The notes under the pieces are model-generated. The model had not been told where the DNA came from and did no database searches. It saw only the letters and a program-made list of their open reading frames with translations. 64,000 bases of DNA from Plasmodiophora brassicae (Eukaryota; Endomyxa; Phytomyxea; Plasmodiophorida; Plasmodiophoridae): positions 992,001-1,056,000 of the forward strand of contig JASFAU010000006.1 in NCBI GenBank assembly GCA_039704465.1, read 5' to 3'. Positions 42,157 to 53,975 of this stretch are shown in pieces. The translations under genes were made by a program, and so were the position numbers. Positions within the stretch are counted from its first letter, which is position 1. Every line of letters starts with the position of its first letter.

Positions 42157-44897
42157 ATGACGGCGGCGGAGGTGTCGGTCGCCCACGTCGACGATGAAAT
42201 CTACCCGCCGCCGGAGGCGGTGCGCAAGGCGGGCCCTGCCGTACGATCCCTGGACCATTACCATGAAATCTACAACCGGAGCGTCAGCGACCCGGTCGGA
42301 TTCTGGAGTGACGTACGTGGCATCGTCCGAGTGTGCGTTTCCGATTACTGACCGGCTGTGTCAGATTGCCACTCAACAAGTGACGTTCTTCACGCCGTAC
42401 TCGGACACCATGACTGGCTCATTTCAGCATGGCGACGTCGCGTGGTTCGTCAATGGCAAACTGAACGCATGCTACAACGCTGTTGATCGGCATCTCCCTG
42501 CCCGGGCCAGCAAGACCGCCATCATCTATCAAGGCGACGAATTCGATGATGTGCGTCGAATCTCGTACCAAGAACTGTACGTGTGCACAGTAGTGGGCAA
42601 GCGCATCACATCGACAGACGACCGTTGTAGGTACCACGAAGTCTGTCGCTTGGCGAACGTGTTGAGGTCGCTCGGCGTGAAGAAGGGCGACCGGGTCTGC
42701 ATCTATATGCCAATGTGTCCTGAGAGCGCGATCGCGCTGCTCGCCTGTGCCCGGATCGGTACCTTCCACGGGGGCGTCTGGGATGCGATTCGGGTCTGAC
42801 GACGAAGGACTGGGATAGGGGCGCCACACAACGTTGTCTTCGCTGGGTTTTCCACCGATGCCATCAGGGACAGGATTCTGGACGCCCATGCCACTGTAAT
42901 GATCTGCCTTGACGACGGTGCTGTTTTTGAGCAACGATGCTGGCCATCAGGTTGTCATCTGCGCGAACGAGTCTGTTCGTGGAGGAAAGACGGTGCCCCT
43001 CAAAGCTGCGGTTGACAAGGCCGTCGCCCAGTGCCCATGCGTTAAGCACGTGCTTGTGTATAAGCAAACGGTAAGCATGTGTGCTGTTCGACAGACATGA
43101 GGCATTGATGCCGTGCAACTAGGACGCACCATGTCCCATGACGCCTCAGAGGGATATTGATTTGCGAGAGGCCATGGCGCAGCAGCGTCCATACTGTCCG
43201 TGCGAGGTGGGGATTAACGAAGTCGTCACATGGGTATTGTATCCGCTGAGGATAACTGTAGATAATGGACAGCGAGGATACGCTTTTCATGCTCTATACG
43301 TCCGGCTCGACGGGGCGACCGAAAGGTCTTTCGTCGAAGTGCATCAAACCGCTGTTGCTGATCGATGTTCGCCGTGTCAGGAATCATCCACACAACTGGC
43401 GGCTACTGTGTGTGGGCGTCGTACACGCATCGCATAATATTCGATCTCCATGAAGACGACATCTACGCGTGCGTTGCAGACATAGGTACTATATGTCTTC
43501 TGTGACACCTAATCGCTGGTCGAGTGACTGTTGATGCAGGCTGGATCACCGGGCATAGGTATGACTCCTGAGGCAGTGGTCGTAAGCTCGTGTTGTGACC
43601 TATCACGCCAGTTACATTGTCTACGGTCCTCTGATCAACGGCGCCACGACGCTCATGTTCCAGAGTACGCCGCTGTATCCGAATCCTTCCCGGTACTGGG
43701 ACCTTGTGCAACGGCACAAGATCAGCATCTTCTACACGGCGCCGTACGTATCGTCATTTGGTCAACCGTGGTATTCCTCTAACATGCATTTTAGAACGGC
43801 GATCCGGGCTTTGATGCGGTTTGGTGACGCCCCTTTCAAAGGCTACGATCTCAGCTCACTTCGCATTCTGGGGAGTGTTGGTGAACCTATCAACCGTAGG
43901 TTTATGGACGTTCAATGCCTTAGCCCGTCCTAAGGAGACTTTATGTCAGCTGAGGCATGGAAGTGGTACCATAAGAACGCTGGAGGCGGTAAGTGTGCAA
44001 TTGTGGATACCTACTGGCAGGTAGACGAGGGCGCTTCGATGAACGATTCGAAACTGAATCATCGGTCAGACGGAAACCGGTGGGATAATGGTGTCCCCCA
44101 TTCCTGGGGCAACCCCTACAAAACCAGGATCAGCAACACTTCCGTTTTTCGGCGTCAAGCTGGCCCTGCGCGATCCCATGTCTGGCACAGTCATTGACGG
44201 CAACGGTGTCAGCGGAATTCTCACCGTTGAGAAGCCCTGGCCTGGAATGGCCCGCACAATTCATGGAGATCATTCTAGGTGCCGGCGTTTGTCATCTCTC
44301 TGAAATTCACTGCTGATCCTGTTTAGATATCTTCTTGTGTACATGAACCCGTATCCGGGCAGCTACCTCACCGGGGACGGTGCTACGCGTGATAAGAATG
44401 GATACTACTGGATTACAGGCCGGGTCGATGATGTGTTGAACGTCTCTGGACACCGAATCGGGTCTGCTGAGGTCGAGTCGGCACTTGTGCAACACCCGAG
44501 TGTTGCGGAAGGTTCCAGTGTCGACGATGCTCATGCGAATCATGTACTCTGCTGATCCGCTTCTTTAGCTGCTGTTGTCGGTCGACCTCATACGGTCAAA
44601 GGAGAATGTCTGTTCGCCTACGTTACCGTGAAGGAGAACGTGGCGGCATCTCCCGAACTTGTCGTCGCCCTGCAGAATTCTGTGCGCGAATGCGTTGGCG
44701 CGTTTGCTCGTCCTGACGAGATTGTCATCACGCCCGCTCTTCCCAAGACTCGCAGTGGCAAGATCATGCGTCGTCTGCTGCGAAAACTGGCATCGCGTGA
44801 ATTCGACCCCAAAGGTTTTGGGGATGTAACGACGTTGATGGACCCATCCGTTGTCGACTTCCTCATTACCGAAGTGAAGAAGTTGCCGCCCATCTAA
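42157..44897 (+). CDS. Acetyl-CoA synthetase (AMP-forming)
   Basis: A gene cut into many exons by introns of roughly 50-65 nt. Blocks in order: [20 protein letters not shown] (N-terminal ACS domain, 42240-42310); [57 protein letters not shown] (P-loop, near 43270); a [15 protein letters not shown] core spliced at about 43738-43795; [35 protein letters not shown]; and [18 protein letters not shown], which holds the catalytic lysine. The product activates acetate to acetyl-CoA in the cytosol or mitochondrion. Total length should be about 650 residues. The ATG at 42157 begins [12 protein letters not shown]. Most inner junctions are approximate. Confidence 0.93.
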
Positions 44898-44949
44898 ATG
44901 TACTTAAGGTGTCCATGTAATGTTCAGAATGCCTTGCAGTGAGAGCGCG

Positions 44950-46502
44950 TTAGCGAACTGTGCCTCCTGTTCGACCGAGTAGTAGTGATGGACGCGTTGG
45001 CCCCTTGTACAGCGTTCCTGTCGTTACTGTTGCCGGAGTCAACGGCGTTCGGCTTGGAGTTCGTGGCCTCAAACTTTCCCTTTGCATCGATGCCCTGGAG
45101 GAGAACAGAAGCGGGTTGAGAGATGGCCGTGGAGTCTCCGTTGGACGTGGCGTGAACGACATTGAATGCTTCAGGCTGGGCGACGCCTTACGCTTTGAGT
45201 TCAACAACGATGAAGGGTAATCTGCAGTACATTAGACGGTCAACATCCTTTATGCAGACGCGCCTTGAAGTGCAAAGTGCAACTACCATGTGTATGATGT
45301 CTAGGTCGCCCCAACGTGCTTAGAAACGTTGCCTTGCTTGGAGTGGAGGCTGAACACCCAGTCGAAGGTAGTGCCCTGTGTTTTGGCGATGCATCCAGCC
45401 CAAAGCTCGAAACAGAATGACGTACTGCCTCCGACCTTCGCACTGAGGCCAACGTGAACCTTTGCCGACGACTGAAACACCGGATGACCAACCCGCTAGG
45501 TTGTTGTCAAATGTCGAACGAGGCTGGGCAGCTTCTGCTTCGCCCGCTAATCGAGGACGCGCATGAGGTGATACCGAGGAACCAAGTGGACTTTTCCTGG
45601 CCTAAGAACGTTGAGTTGGGTCATGTGAATCGATCTCCAAGTAATCATGACGCGCTTAACGATACCTTGCTGTTCATATTCTGCATCTGATTGTACAATT
45701 TCTGTGTTCGACTCCTGACGTTAACGCCCAGCAGTCTCCGCACGAGAACGCCATACCTCATAATTCTTGCACATTCTGCCCATACGTTGACCCATATTAG
45801 ACACTCCTGCGATGCACACAAGCATTCGACCCCACCTGGTTTTCTCCTTGTGGCTCTGCTTCAGCTCGAGGTATGCGGCATCCTTTCTCTGCATTTCTTC
45901 CGCGCAAACCGCGAGCTTCTGGTTCAGCGTGTGTATGTGCTCATCGCGATCGCGAACCGCCTTCTGGGCTTCGACCTGCAGTACACGCCGTTCCTGCTAT
46001 GCGTTGCGACAATATGAAACGGCAACGACGCTTACCACAGTAGCTTGTGCCTGTTTCTCTTTCTGGCCCATGACATGATTCATCCAGGCTAACTCTTGCT
46101 TTTTCTACAGGCGAACGTCGGCACATTCCTCACAAACGGACCGTCTCATTGACCTGATAAACATAGAATCCAAGCGCCCCAGCACACGCATCGAAGATGA
46201 CAGTGGGGTTCTCGCCCCAAAGCGCCATCGGCCTGCTTTCGTCCGCATCGACCCGAACTTTCTTCAAATCCGACGCGTCTCTACGACGACCCGGCTCAAT
46301 GCGTCAGCAGGTCGCATGGAGACCCCCGGGGCGACCTCTTCAGCGGCGTGCTGCAGCACGGGCACGACGACTGCCGCGAGAACCACCTGCTGGCATCGTC
46401 CTCGCAGAAGACGTGCGAGCAGATCGTGACCCAGGCGAACCCGCTCGACATGACCTGCCAGCACTTGTTGCAGCGCAGGCGCGTCGACCCGTCCAGCCCC
46501 AT
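44950..46502 (-). CDS. HEI10: HEI10 / CCNB1IP1-type meiotic RING E3 ligase
   Basis: Resolved exons: 46502-46336, 46280-46154, 46104-46036, 45975-45836, then shorter ones to the stop at 44950. Introns are 55, 49 and 60 nt for the first three. The RING is RCNKCWQVMSSGFAWVTICS then HVFCEDDASRW and CPCCSTPL. It is followed by NPTVIFDACAGALGFYVYQ and a coiled coil (VRDRDEHIHTLNQKLAVCAE). The Ser/Pro-rich C-terminus includes FTPRPTETPRPSLNP. This is the plan of HEI10/CCNB1IP1, which marks class I crossover sites in meiosis. It implies a sexual cycle. It converges on acetyl-CoA synthetase with 52 bp between stops. Confidence 0.9.
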
Positions 46503-46819
46503 GTCCGCCGCGCGCGACAGCCCTACAGCACACCCCCTCCCCCGCCGCCGCCGTCACTCCCACAACAAAACGTTCATCACCCGAATGGGGCAATTCCCAG
46601 AATCATCCGAACATGACGTTCCACAAGAAACATTCGTGACTGGAATCCTCCCAAAAAAACGCCAAGGAAAAGTAGGGTAGGTAGGCACGCTATGAAGAAC
46701 ATTTTTAGTCAGTTGTGAGTCACGGGTGGTAAGGCGCCATCTCCGCGCAGTGACGCTTCATCGGGCGTTCAGCCGACGTGCCCACTGCCTGTTCAGGAAG
46801 GTTGAAGGAGAGGCAGTAC
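46503..46819. other. Intergenic region upstream of HEI10
   Basis: About 320 bp that should contain the HEI10 promoter. I see only short open frames and no RNA gene. A short frame beginning at 46820 on the other strand follows. Confidence 0.4.
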
Positions 46820-46984
46820 ATGTCTTTCCTGGGGGCCACCTTGCGGACACTGCGGGTAATGGGTCGGCAGAGGCGCAAGGAGGCGATCCGAGGCGGGACG
46901 TACCAGTGCAGCGTTGGGTCGACGATCGGGGAGCCTAAGGCAGATTCCGCGCGCTGTACATTCGACGAGTTCAGACCACCGTGA
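46820..46984 (+). CDS. Possible small protein
   Basis: An ATG-initiated frame of 54 residues starts MSFLGATLRTLR, which looks like an amphipathic mitochondrial presequence, and ends FDEFRPP. A GTAATG...ACCAG segment of 51 nt inside it is in frame and could be an intron, which would leave 37 residues. The stop lies 5 bp from the TRM5 stop on the other strand, typical of the tight convergent pairs here. No family recognised. Confidence 0.3.
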   Translation: MSFLGATLRTLRVMGRQRRKEAIRGGTYQCSVGSTIGEPKADSARCTFDEFRPP

Positions 46985-46989
46985 GATGA

Positions 46990-48360
46990 TTACAACGACG
47001 ATGGACGCACGCGTAGAATGTCATCTTCAGCGTCAGCCTCCTCGGCACATGTGAAACAGTAAACATGTATCCTGGGACGCTTCTCGTCCGGTGCATACGC
47101 CCCTCGGAAGACATCTAACGGGCCGATGAGGCGATCAGCAAATCCCGTCATGCTGCTTGGGCTGCTTACCGAGGAACTCCAGTGCCATCGCTGGCAGATT
47201 CATGATAATGTGGTCGAACATGGAAATCTCACCGGTTCGTTGGCGCTCCCGTGACTCTTCAATGAATTGTCTGGCATCGAGGTTGTAAGGGATAATTGAG
47301 CCGTCTGACAAACACACGTCACGACCAACAGGTTCCAATGTCACCAGAGCACAACACTCACCAATCCCATTCAGCGCAATGTTCTTCTTCAAGTAGTGGA
47401 CCGATCGCGGGTTAAGATCATTGGCGTGCACGGTGCAGGATCTCCTTCGTGCCGCCGGTACAGCGAACGGTCCCACCCCGCAGAACATGTCGGCAATGAC
47501 GCAGCCCTCATCGAACGCATCTACCAATCGTCTGTGTTCCGTCTGCAGGCGCGAGTTCCAGTACACCTGCAAAGCCCATTGGGTTCCTTTGTCTGTCACG
47601 GCGAACGAGAGACGTGCATACCTCGCCGAAGTTGAACTGGAACCGAGATCCGTGCTCGGAAACCTCGGTGTCAAGATTGGCGTCGCCACCGATGACCTCC
47701 ATATCGAACACGCGATACTCGTTGGAAATCTGCCCGACCTTGTTGACAACTGTACGAAGGTTTGGGTGTTTCTAGACGCAGGGACATTAGACACACGCAA
47801 AGAGCAGCGTTCAGCCACATGACGTACGTCAAGCAGAACCTGGGCAATAACATGCTTATAAGGCAGTTGGTCGTCCCGTAGGTTGACATGGGCGATATGC
47901 CCAATGGTCTCGAACGATCGAATCACGCATGACTCAGGCATGAGCGCTTTCATTACTTGTTCTATAACACGGCGGTCAGCGTACGAACCAGGAAACGTCC
48001 ACGCGCGTCTTCACCTGCGGTGCACTGCTCGTACGACACCTCGAGCTGGAACGGTACAAACTTGGCGCCACTTGATTCCACAAAGGCTCGCGCCGTGCCC
48101 GACAGATCATCCAGCTGTTTGACCTGTTCGTCCAGGAGCACCAGCCGCAACGCTGTGTCGCCGGGGTCCTTCTCGATCGGGCGCACAAAAGCTCGCTGCA
48201 GTATGAACGGGCGCAGGTCCTTGTTCGACAGGAACGCCTGGCAGCTGCGGGACGGGACCTGCAACGCAACCAGCTCCAGCGTGTTCTTGAACGCCGACCT
48301 GTCCAGTACCGGCGCGGTCGGTGTCATTCGCAATTGCACGCGCCGAAGCGCGCCGCCCAT
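46990..48360 (-). CDS. TRM5: TRM5, tRNA (guanine-37 N1)-methyltransferase
   Basis: The N-terminal exon (from ATG 48360) has RMTPTAPVLDRSAFKNTLEL. The next block has SFETIGHIAHVNLRDDQLPY, the family signature, and then VYWNSRLQTEHRRLVDAF, VIADMFCGVGPFAVPA (SAM site), HANDLNPRSVHYLKKNIALN and the catalytic IIMNLPA. The last intron is 47115-47169 (55 nt) and the last exon 47114-46990 ends after RIHVYCFT. TRM5 makes m1G37, which prevents frameshifting. An upstream in-frame extension past 48360 could add a mitochondrial leader. Confidence 0.93.
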
Positions 48361-48613
48361 GAAACTCTGCAGCTCGCAGTCACGCAGTTTCCGCTGGCCC
48401 ACAGTGCATGCAGACCGCGTTGCCTTCGCAGCACGTCCCTGGCACGTGGCTTCCCCACAGTCTCTCGCAATAAACGGGTAGCAGCAGTCTGCCAAGTCTA
48501 GCGCGCTCCACGAATAGGCCTGCAGTTTCCTGCGGGAAAGACAAGTCGCGTCAGCGGCGGAGGGACGCTCGTTGCTCGCCTCGTGCGGCTGCGGAGTTGC
48601 GCAAACGACCACG

Positions 48614-50270
48614 ATGATCGGGATCGTCGTGGGGATCGTCGTCACGCTGGGTGTCGCGTCTGGCGCGCATGTGTTCCCCGTGCACCGGGCCGTGCAGTTT
48701 GACGTAGACGGGCAGCCGTTCGGGTCGCGGTCGTCGATGGTGAACCTGCCGGCGGCGTTGCGCCCGCCGTACGCGCAGCGTCTCGCGGTCGTTCACGCTG
48801 CCGACGGCTCGGAGGCGCTGTACAACGCCGTGAATGCATCTGCCATCCTGATTGTCATCTCGAACAATGGTATGAGGGAACGTTGGCCTGCGCGCATCGA
48901 CGCCCCATGCTGACGATGCGTTTCAGCCATTGCCAGGGATCTGGCCGGCATCGAGACGGCGATCGTCTCCCGGGAATGGCCCATGCCGATCTACTTTGCG
49001 TTCGAGGACGATGGCCTGCAGTCCGTCGTCAACGAACTTCGCAGTGGATCCGGCGATCGCTATCAGTTTGTGACGCCTGGCGCAGAGGCCACCGCTGTCA
49101 GCTCCCCGCCCATCTCCAACATTGTTGGATGGCTGAACGGCAACCCGGGCAATGCCGCCCGGGACACGATCGCCGTTGTTGCTGGTAGTAACTGCCTGCA
49201 CTCGTGTCGATCGGGGAGTTCCTGACCGTATTTCCAGGATGGGACACGCTGAGTGCATCGCCCTCGCTCTCGAAAGGCGCTGATTCGAACGGGTCCGGAG
49301 TGGGTGCTCTTCTGGAGCTCATGCGGCTGTTTAGCCGCATTGAGTCGACTGAACACGATGCGTCGTCGGCGCCGGCGCTGTTGTTCGGGCTGTTCGGTGG
49401 GGACCCGCTGAACGCTGCTGGGGCTCGTAAGTGGCTGCAGTCGGCGGCCGATGCAGGGATACTGGAGACGATTCAGCTCGTGGTCTGCCTTGATTCGCTA
49501 TCGAGCGATTCGCTGTTTGTGCATGTCACCGGCTCAACGGCGAAATCGCCCGTCTTTGCTCGCTTCCAGGATGGCGTCAAGGATGTCGCCGGGCAGGGCA
49601 AGTCGAAAGTGGCGGTTGTGGTCGGCGACCATGAGCACTGGGCGCATGCACCTTTTGAAGAGTACGGGTGGCCAGCGTGCATCGTATTGAGTCAGGTATC
49701 TGACCAGGGGTCTGTAGGCATGGTCTCGTCGCAGTGACGATATCCGGCCGCGAACAGCGTAACTCTGCCCTGGCGTCCATTGTCGACTCGTCTGTTCGAA
49801 TCGAGGACGTTGTTCGGAACACTGCCACGGTTGCCGAGGCGCTAGGGCGATTCATGTGGGGAGAACACGCTCGTGGTATCGCCGCCGTATGTCCCCTTGG
49901 CTGATGATATCCTAGTTGTGGTTGTAACGCTGTGCTATAGGGCACCAGCGCCGTCAGCAAGGCGTTCATTTCCGAATGGATTAACTACCTGGCGTCGAAG
50001 CCGAGGGTGGGCCCACTGCTGTCGTCGGATAACGCGTTCGCCAGCGAACTTCGAAATGAGATGGAGAACTACTTGAGCGACGTCTCTCTGGAGACGCATG
50101 CGCTAGATGCCAGCTCGTTCGTTTTCTACGCGGACCCGCCCAGCACGGTTCAAAAGACGATGAGCTCGTTCCGCGTAAAGCCGGTCACGTTCGACATCGC
50201 TCTGACCGGATCGATTGCCGCCTACCTGGCAGCGTTCTACTTTGCGACCAAGTTCGTCATCGGAGCATAG
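48614..50270 (+). CDS. Nicalin, ER membrane protein (BOS / multipass translocon complex)
   Basis: Exon 1 is 48614-48869, exon 2 48927-49184, and exon 3 starts at about 49241. A signal sequence (MIGIVVGIVVTLGVASGA) is followed by a peptidase-like lumenal domain with LSKGADSNGSGVGALLELMR, in which the zinc ligands of true aminopeptidases are not all kept, as in nicalin. The end has FRVKPVTFDIALTGSIAAYL, matching the conserved nicalin membrane segment. Nicalin with TMEM147 and NOMO assists insertion of multi-pass proteins at the ER. It faces TRM5 across a 253-bp divergent spacer. Confidence 0.88.
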
Positions 50271-50487
50271 TTAGGTTGTAAAGCAGTAGGAATTCCCGCT
50301 CCTGAACCAGAATTGTGCCATTGTGTACATGGGCTCATGCAGTAGAAACCGCCTAAAGTACAGGCCGCTGAAAGACCAGAAGATCGATATTCGGCAGACG
50401 GCATGAGGCATACGGAAGCGACGTCAGGTACTAACGGATGAACCATACGGGATGCTCCGTTGTCTGCAGATACCATATTCGATTAGA

Positions 50488-53400
50488 TTAGGATAGTCGT
50501 TTGATTGCTTTCTCGACGATCTCGAGTACGTCAGGTTCGGCACAGTTCGACTGGATGGTACGCAGGGCGTCCAGGTCGTGCGTCGCAACAGCGACCTGGA
50601 CGGCGTCTTTCCATCGACCCATGTTGCATAGCCATTCCATGCGGTCGGCGGTGTCCGGAAGCAGGGCGACATAGCGAACCGCCTCGTCGAGGTTGCCATT
50701 GGCAATGCATGCCTCGACGAAGGGGGCGAAACCGATCGGGGGCGTCTTGCGCCCGTCAACCAAAGCGTAAAGCGCCGCCCACTGCATTGTTCTCGCGTAC
50801 ACCTGAACCTGAATGTGCCAGAATCTGTGCCACATCAGGGAGTGCAACGCAAACGTACCGTGCTACTGACCGTTTAGCCGGCACTTTGAACATTTGCTGT
50901 AGTTTTGATGCCTGGGTCACTTTACCCTCCGCTAGGAAGGCATCGATCGTTTCACTGACGGACCGGTCGACGAGAGGCGTCGCCGTTGCCGACTCTGCTT
51001 CCAGACGCGACTGCACCTGCAGCAGTTTGATCTGATCGTCGGCGGAGGTCCCCCAGAAAGGGTCACGTTTGTCTTGATAGTAAAACTGGGCGGCCAGCTG
51101 GAGCCCCTTGAGCCGCTCTGTCAAATGCTCCTGTTTGTAGGCCTGCCCGTGCCAGTCAGCATTACGACCCAACACAGAATCCGAAATCTGCTGAACCTGC
51201 TGGACGGCGAGATTAGCCGCAGGACGAGTCATCTGCAGCGCGTACAGAGCATTCTTCAGCAAATCCATCTGTCCGGATTGGCGAGCATATTCGATGAGCA
51301 GCGATTGCGCCAAAGGCCGTGTCTGAAGCATACTGAACAGGGCACTGTGCGAGCGGCTCCGCCTCAGGTGTTGCAAGCAAAGGAAAACTAAACAGTCAGT
51401 AAGAAAACGTGGCAAATGGCATCGCAATCATTGAATTCCGTACTGAGATCGGTGTCCCCGCTTGCGATGGCTTTATCCAGGGCCCGCTCCTCTTCATTCA
51501 TGGATATGAGAAGAGGCACTTGCGCAGATGGCCGTTTCTCGTTGTCACAAAGCGTGATGGCAAGCACGGGGCGGTGCGCGCGGAACGCAGCCGTTGCAAT
51601 CGGGGCCAAAGACATACTTGGGACTATGCTAAGGCGCTTGACAATCAACCGCGCCAGTTGCACTTCTTCGTGTTGGGTCGACACGACGTCACTGCGGCTC
51701 TGATTAACTTTAGCGATCGCCCAGTGCAAAAGCACCCTCTTGCTGTCCAGGTTCAGAGCTTCACATATCTTCAGACACAGCACGTGCTCTGCACACCAGT
51801 TAGCATCTGACGAACCGGTGAACAACCGATATCCGCTGTACTCACGATTCCTCTGGAGCAGACGGTCTATAAGGACTGAAGGTGTAAGAGCCTCCAACTG
51901 GTCAAAGGTCAACGGAATCGCGATACTGCCTTCTGACCGGAGGGTGTTCAGCATTCGCAGCGTCTGGACGACGTTGCGGATAAGGTCGGGATCGAGATCA
52001 TGATCGGGCCCGTCCGCGTTGTCGGAAGTGTCGAAGAACAACTTCCCGATCGAGGCCGCCTTCAGCAGTCGCTTCTGCAGACGAACATCGAACTCGCGCT
52101 GAGCAGCGTGCAAACAGGTCTGGATGGCCTCTTTGACAACAGATGGATCGGCGATAATCGTTCGAATGTTCTCATCGGCGTTCGGTATTCGTTTCTCAAG
52201 TGCCTCAGCGGCATCATAAAGCATGGCGCCAGGTGCAATGCTCCCGATAGTGAAAAGGGATTCGGTTGACTTCGGTACTTGTTCCAGGAACTCACACGTC
52301 GAAGCGGTTACGATTCGAACGCCGTCGATCTCCGGTGCAATACGTGTTGGCGTGTCATAAGGCAGAGATACGAAATTATAGCCGAGCTCGCCGACAAGCA
52401 GGATGTGCTGTTCATGATGTTAAAACCAGGTGCCATGATGCGACAGCCTCCTTATTACGAACATGCTCGAACGTCAGCACAACAGCATGGTTAGTGCACC
52501 ATGCCATCTGCAGCGGTGCCTGCGCTGACGTTGTTCCAAACTCGAAAATGTTCCGTTTGAAATCGCTCGTCAAACAGTGCAGCGTTCCAGACGCTCCAAA
52601 GCAGGCCAGCCTCGTCCCATCCGGTGACAGAGCCATCTGAACGAACGGTCCACCGGAAAGCATCTGCAATCCACGTTTAACCGCGAATATCGAAGACGAA
52701 CAGAGAACACGTGAAGGGCATACCTGGTCCTCCGCACTTGATTCCTCGACTTTGATAATTGTGCCAGATTGTGTTCCGACGATAACGATGATTCCACTCG
52801 GGGGCGCCCCGGTCGGAGAACTTGGCGGGGAGTTGAGGGCATCAAACGACGGGCTGACACCGAACGGTGATCCGTTACCAGGGACAACAACCATGGAGGA
52901 CGGTGGTTCACGATGCAGGTCCGGCTGTGCCAGAGGCATACGTACGGGATTACCAATTCCATGGAAGTATATCAGCTCAAACGTAGTCTATGCTGTCGAA
53001 TGAATGGGACGAATAAACTGGGAAATTCCGAACACGGCTTACGTCTGTGACAGCGACGATACAATCCCCAGTTATGCAACAATCGCATAATCCATGCGTC
53101 GACGCTTCCTATACACGGGGGGCATTTCATAACAACAATTGCAGGGCCGATTTCAATCGTGCACATACTTTGCCCAGAGTAAACTGGGTGATCAAGTCGC
53201 CGTGAATTGAGAAGACAAAGACACGGCCGTCATTGTTCACGCAGACTAGGGACTGATCGTTCGACCAACCCATCTTCAGCAAGTTCGCATGCTTCCACTA
53301 CGTACGACTGTCAGCAACCCGAGCCAACGGTTAGCATAATCGGGGCGCGCTACAGAGAAAGACGAGATCAAGATCCCCGACGACGTATAGATCTGCATTT

Positions 53401-53633
53401 CGGGCCGTGCTTTCGGCCCAGAAAGGTTCAGATACGCTAACGCCAAGTGTCAGCGTGTAACCGCCGGCGGGGCAATCGCAGCGCATACCAAACGGTCCCC
53501 CGAAGCTGGCCGCCTCGAAGAACACCAGACGCGATGCGGCGCTCAGCTGTACCGGCCTGGGCCACGCCATGTCGTACAGGTGCCGACGCCGATAGTACCG
53601 CTCGTACAAGAGCTGCCAGTCGCCGGTCGACAT
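50488..53633 (-). CDS. VPS16: VPS16, core subunit of HOPS/CORVET tethering complexes
   Basis: N-terminal exon from ATG 53633: MSTGDWQLLYERYYRRRHLY, aligned with the VPS16 start, then propeller parts (FGGPFGMRCDCPAGGYTL; further blocks at 53200-52410). The helical half shows EIDGVRIVTASTCEFLEQVP, GSIAPGAMLYDAAEALEKR, a block to FLAEGKVTQASKLQQMFKVP, and at the end PPIGFAPFVEACIANGNLDEA. The order and length (about 850 residues) match VPS16, which binds VPS33 and is needed for endosome-lysosome or vacuole fusion. Introns are again about 50-60 nt. Inner junctions were not all placed. Confidence 0.93.
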
Positions 53634-53975
53634 CGTGGTAACCGCGACGCCGACTGCGACGGTGTTCGCATAACAGTCGGCTAGCCGCAAACGGATCCCA
53701 ACAACGGGAACGAATATAATTGTCCAACTGGGCCGTTCCATATTCGTTTTCTCACAGAGCCATTCTTTGTCGGCCGTGTCCGCATCCAAGTCGGAACAGC
53801 ACAGGACGAATGACTGGCCTGGTCAATGCGGAAGAGGTGCCGTTCGAGTACGACAGCAAACCTTCACGCCACACTGTGGCTTGGTAGACAGTTGAACAGA
53901 TTCGCGGAAGTAAGTCTTGGCCAACGTTTGCGGGATCCGGCTGCCTGGCGGCTTTACGAATCGGGCGCCGCGGCG
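53634..53975. promoter_or_regulatory. Divergent spacer between VPS16 and POLD2
   Basis: About 340 bp between outward ATGs. The VPS16 frame stays open upstream to about 53789 but lacks a better aligned start. Promoters for both genes are expected here. No distinct motif found. Confidence 0.45.

Noticed and set aside
52270..52330. GATTCGAAC-type T-loop sequence.
   Set aside because: It lies inside VPS16 coding sequence (EIDGVRIVTAS) and no cloverleaf can be folded around it.
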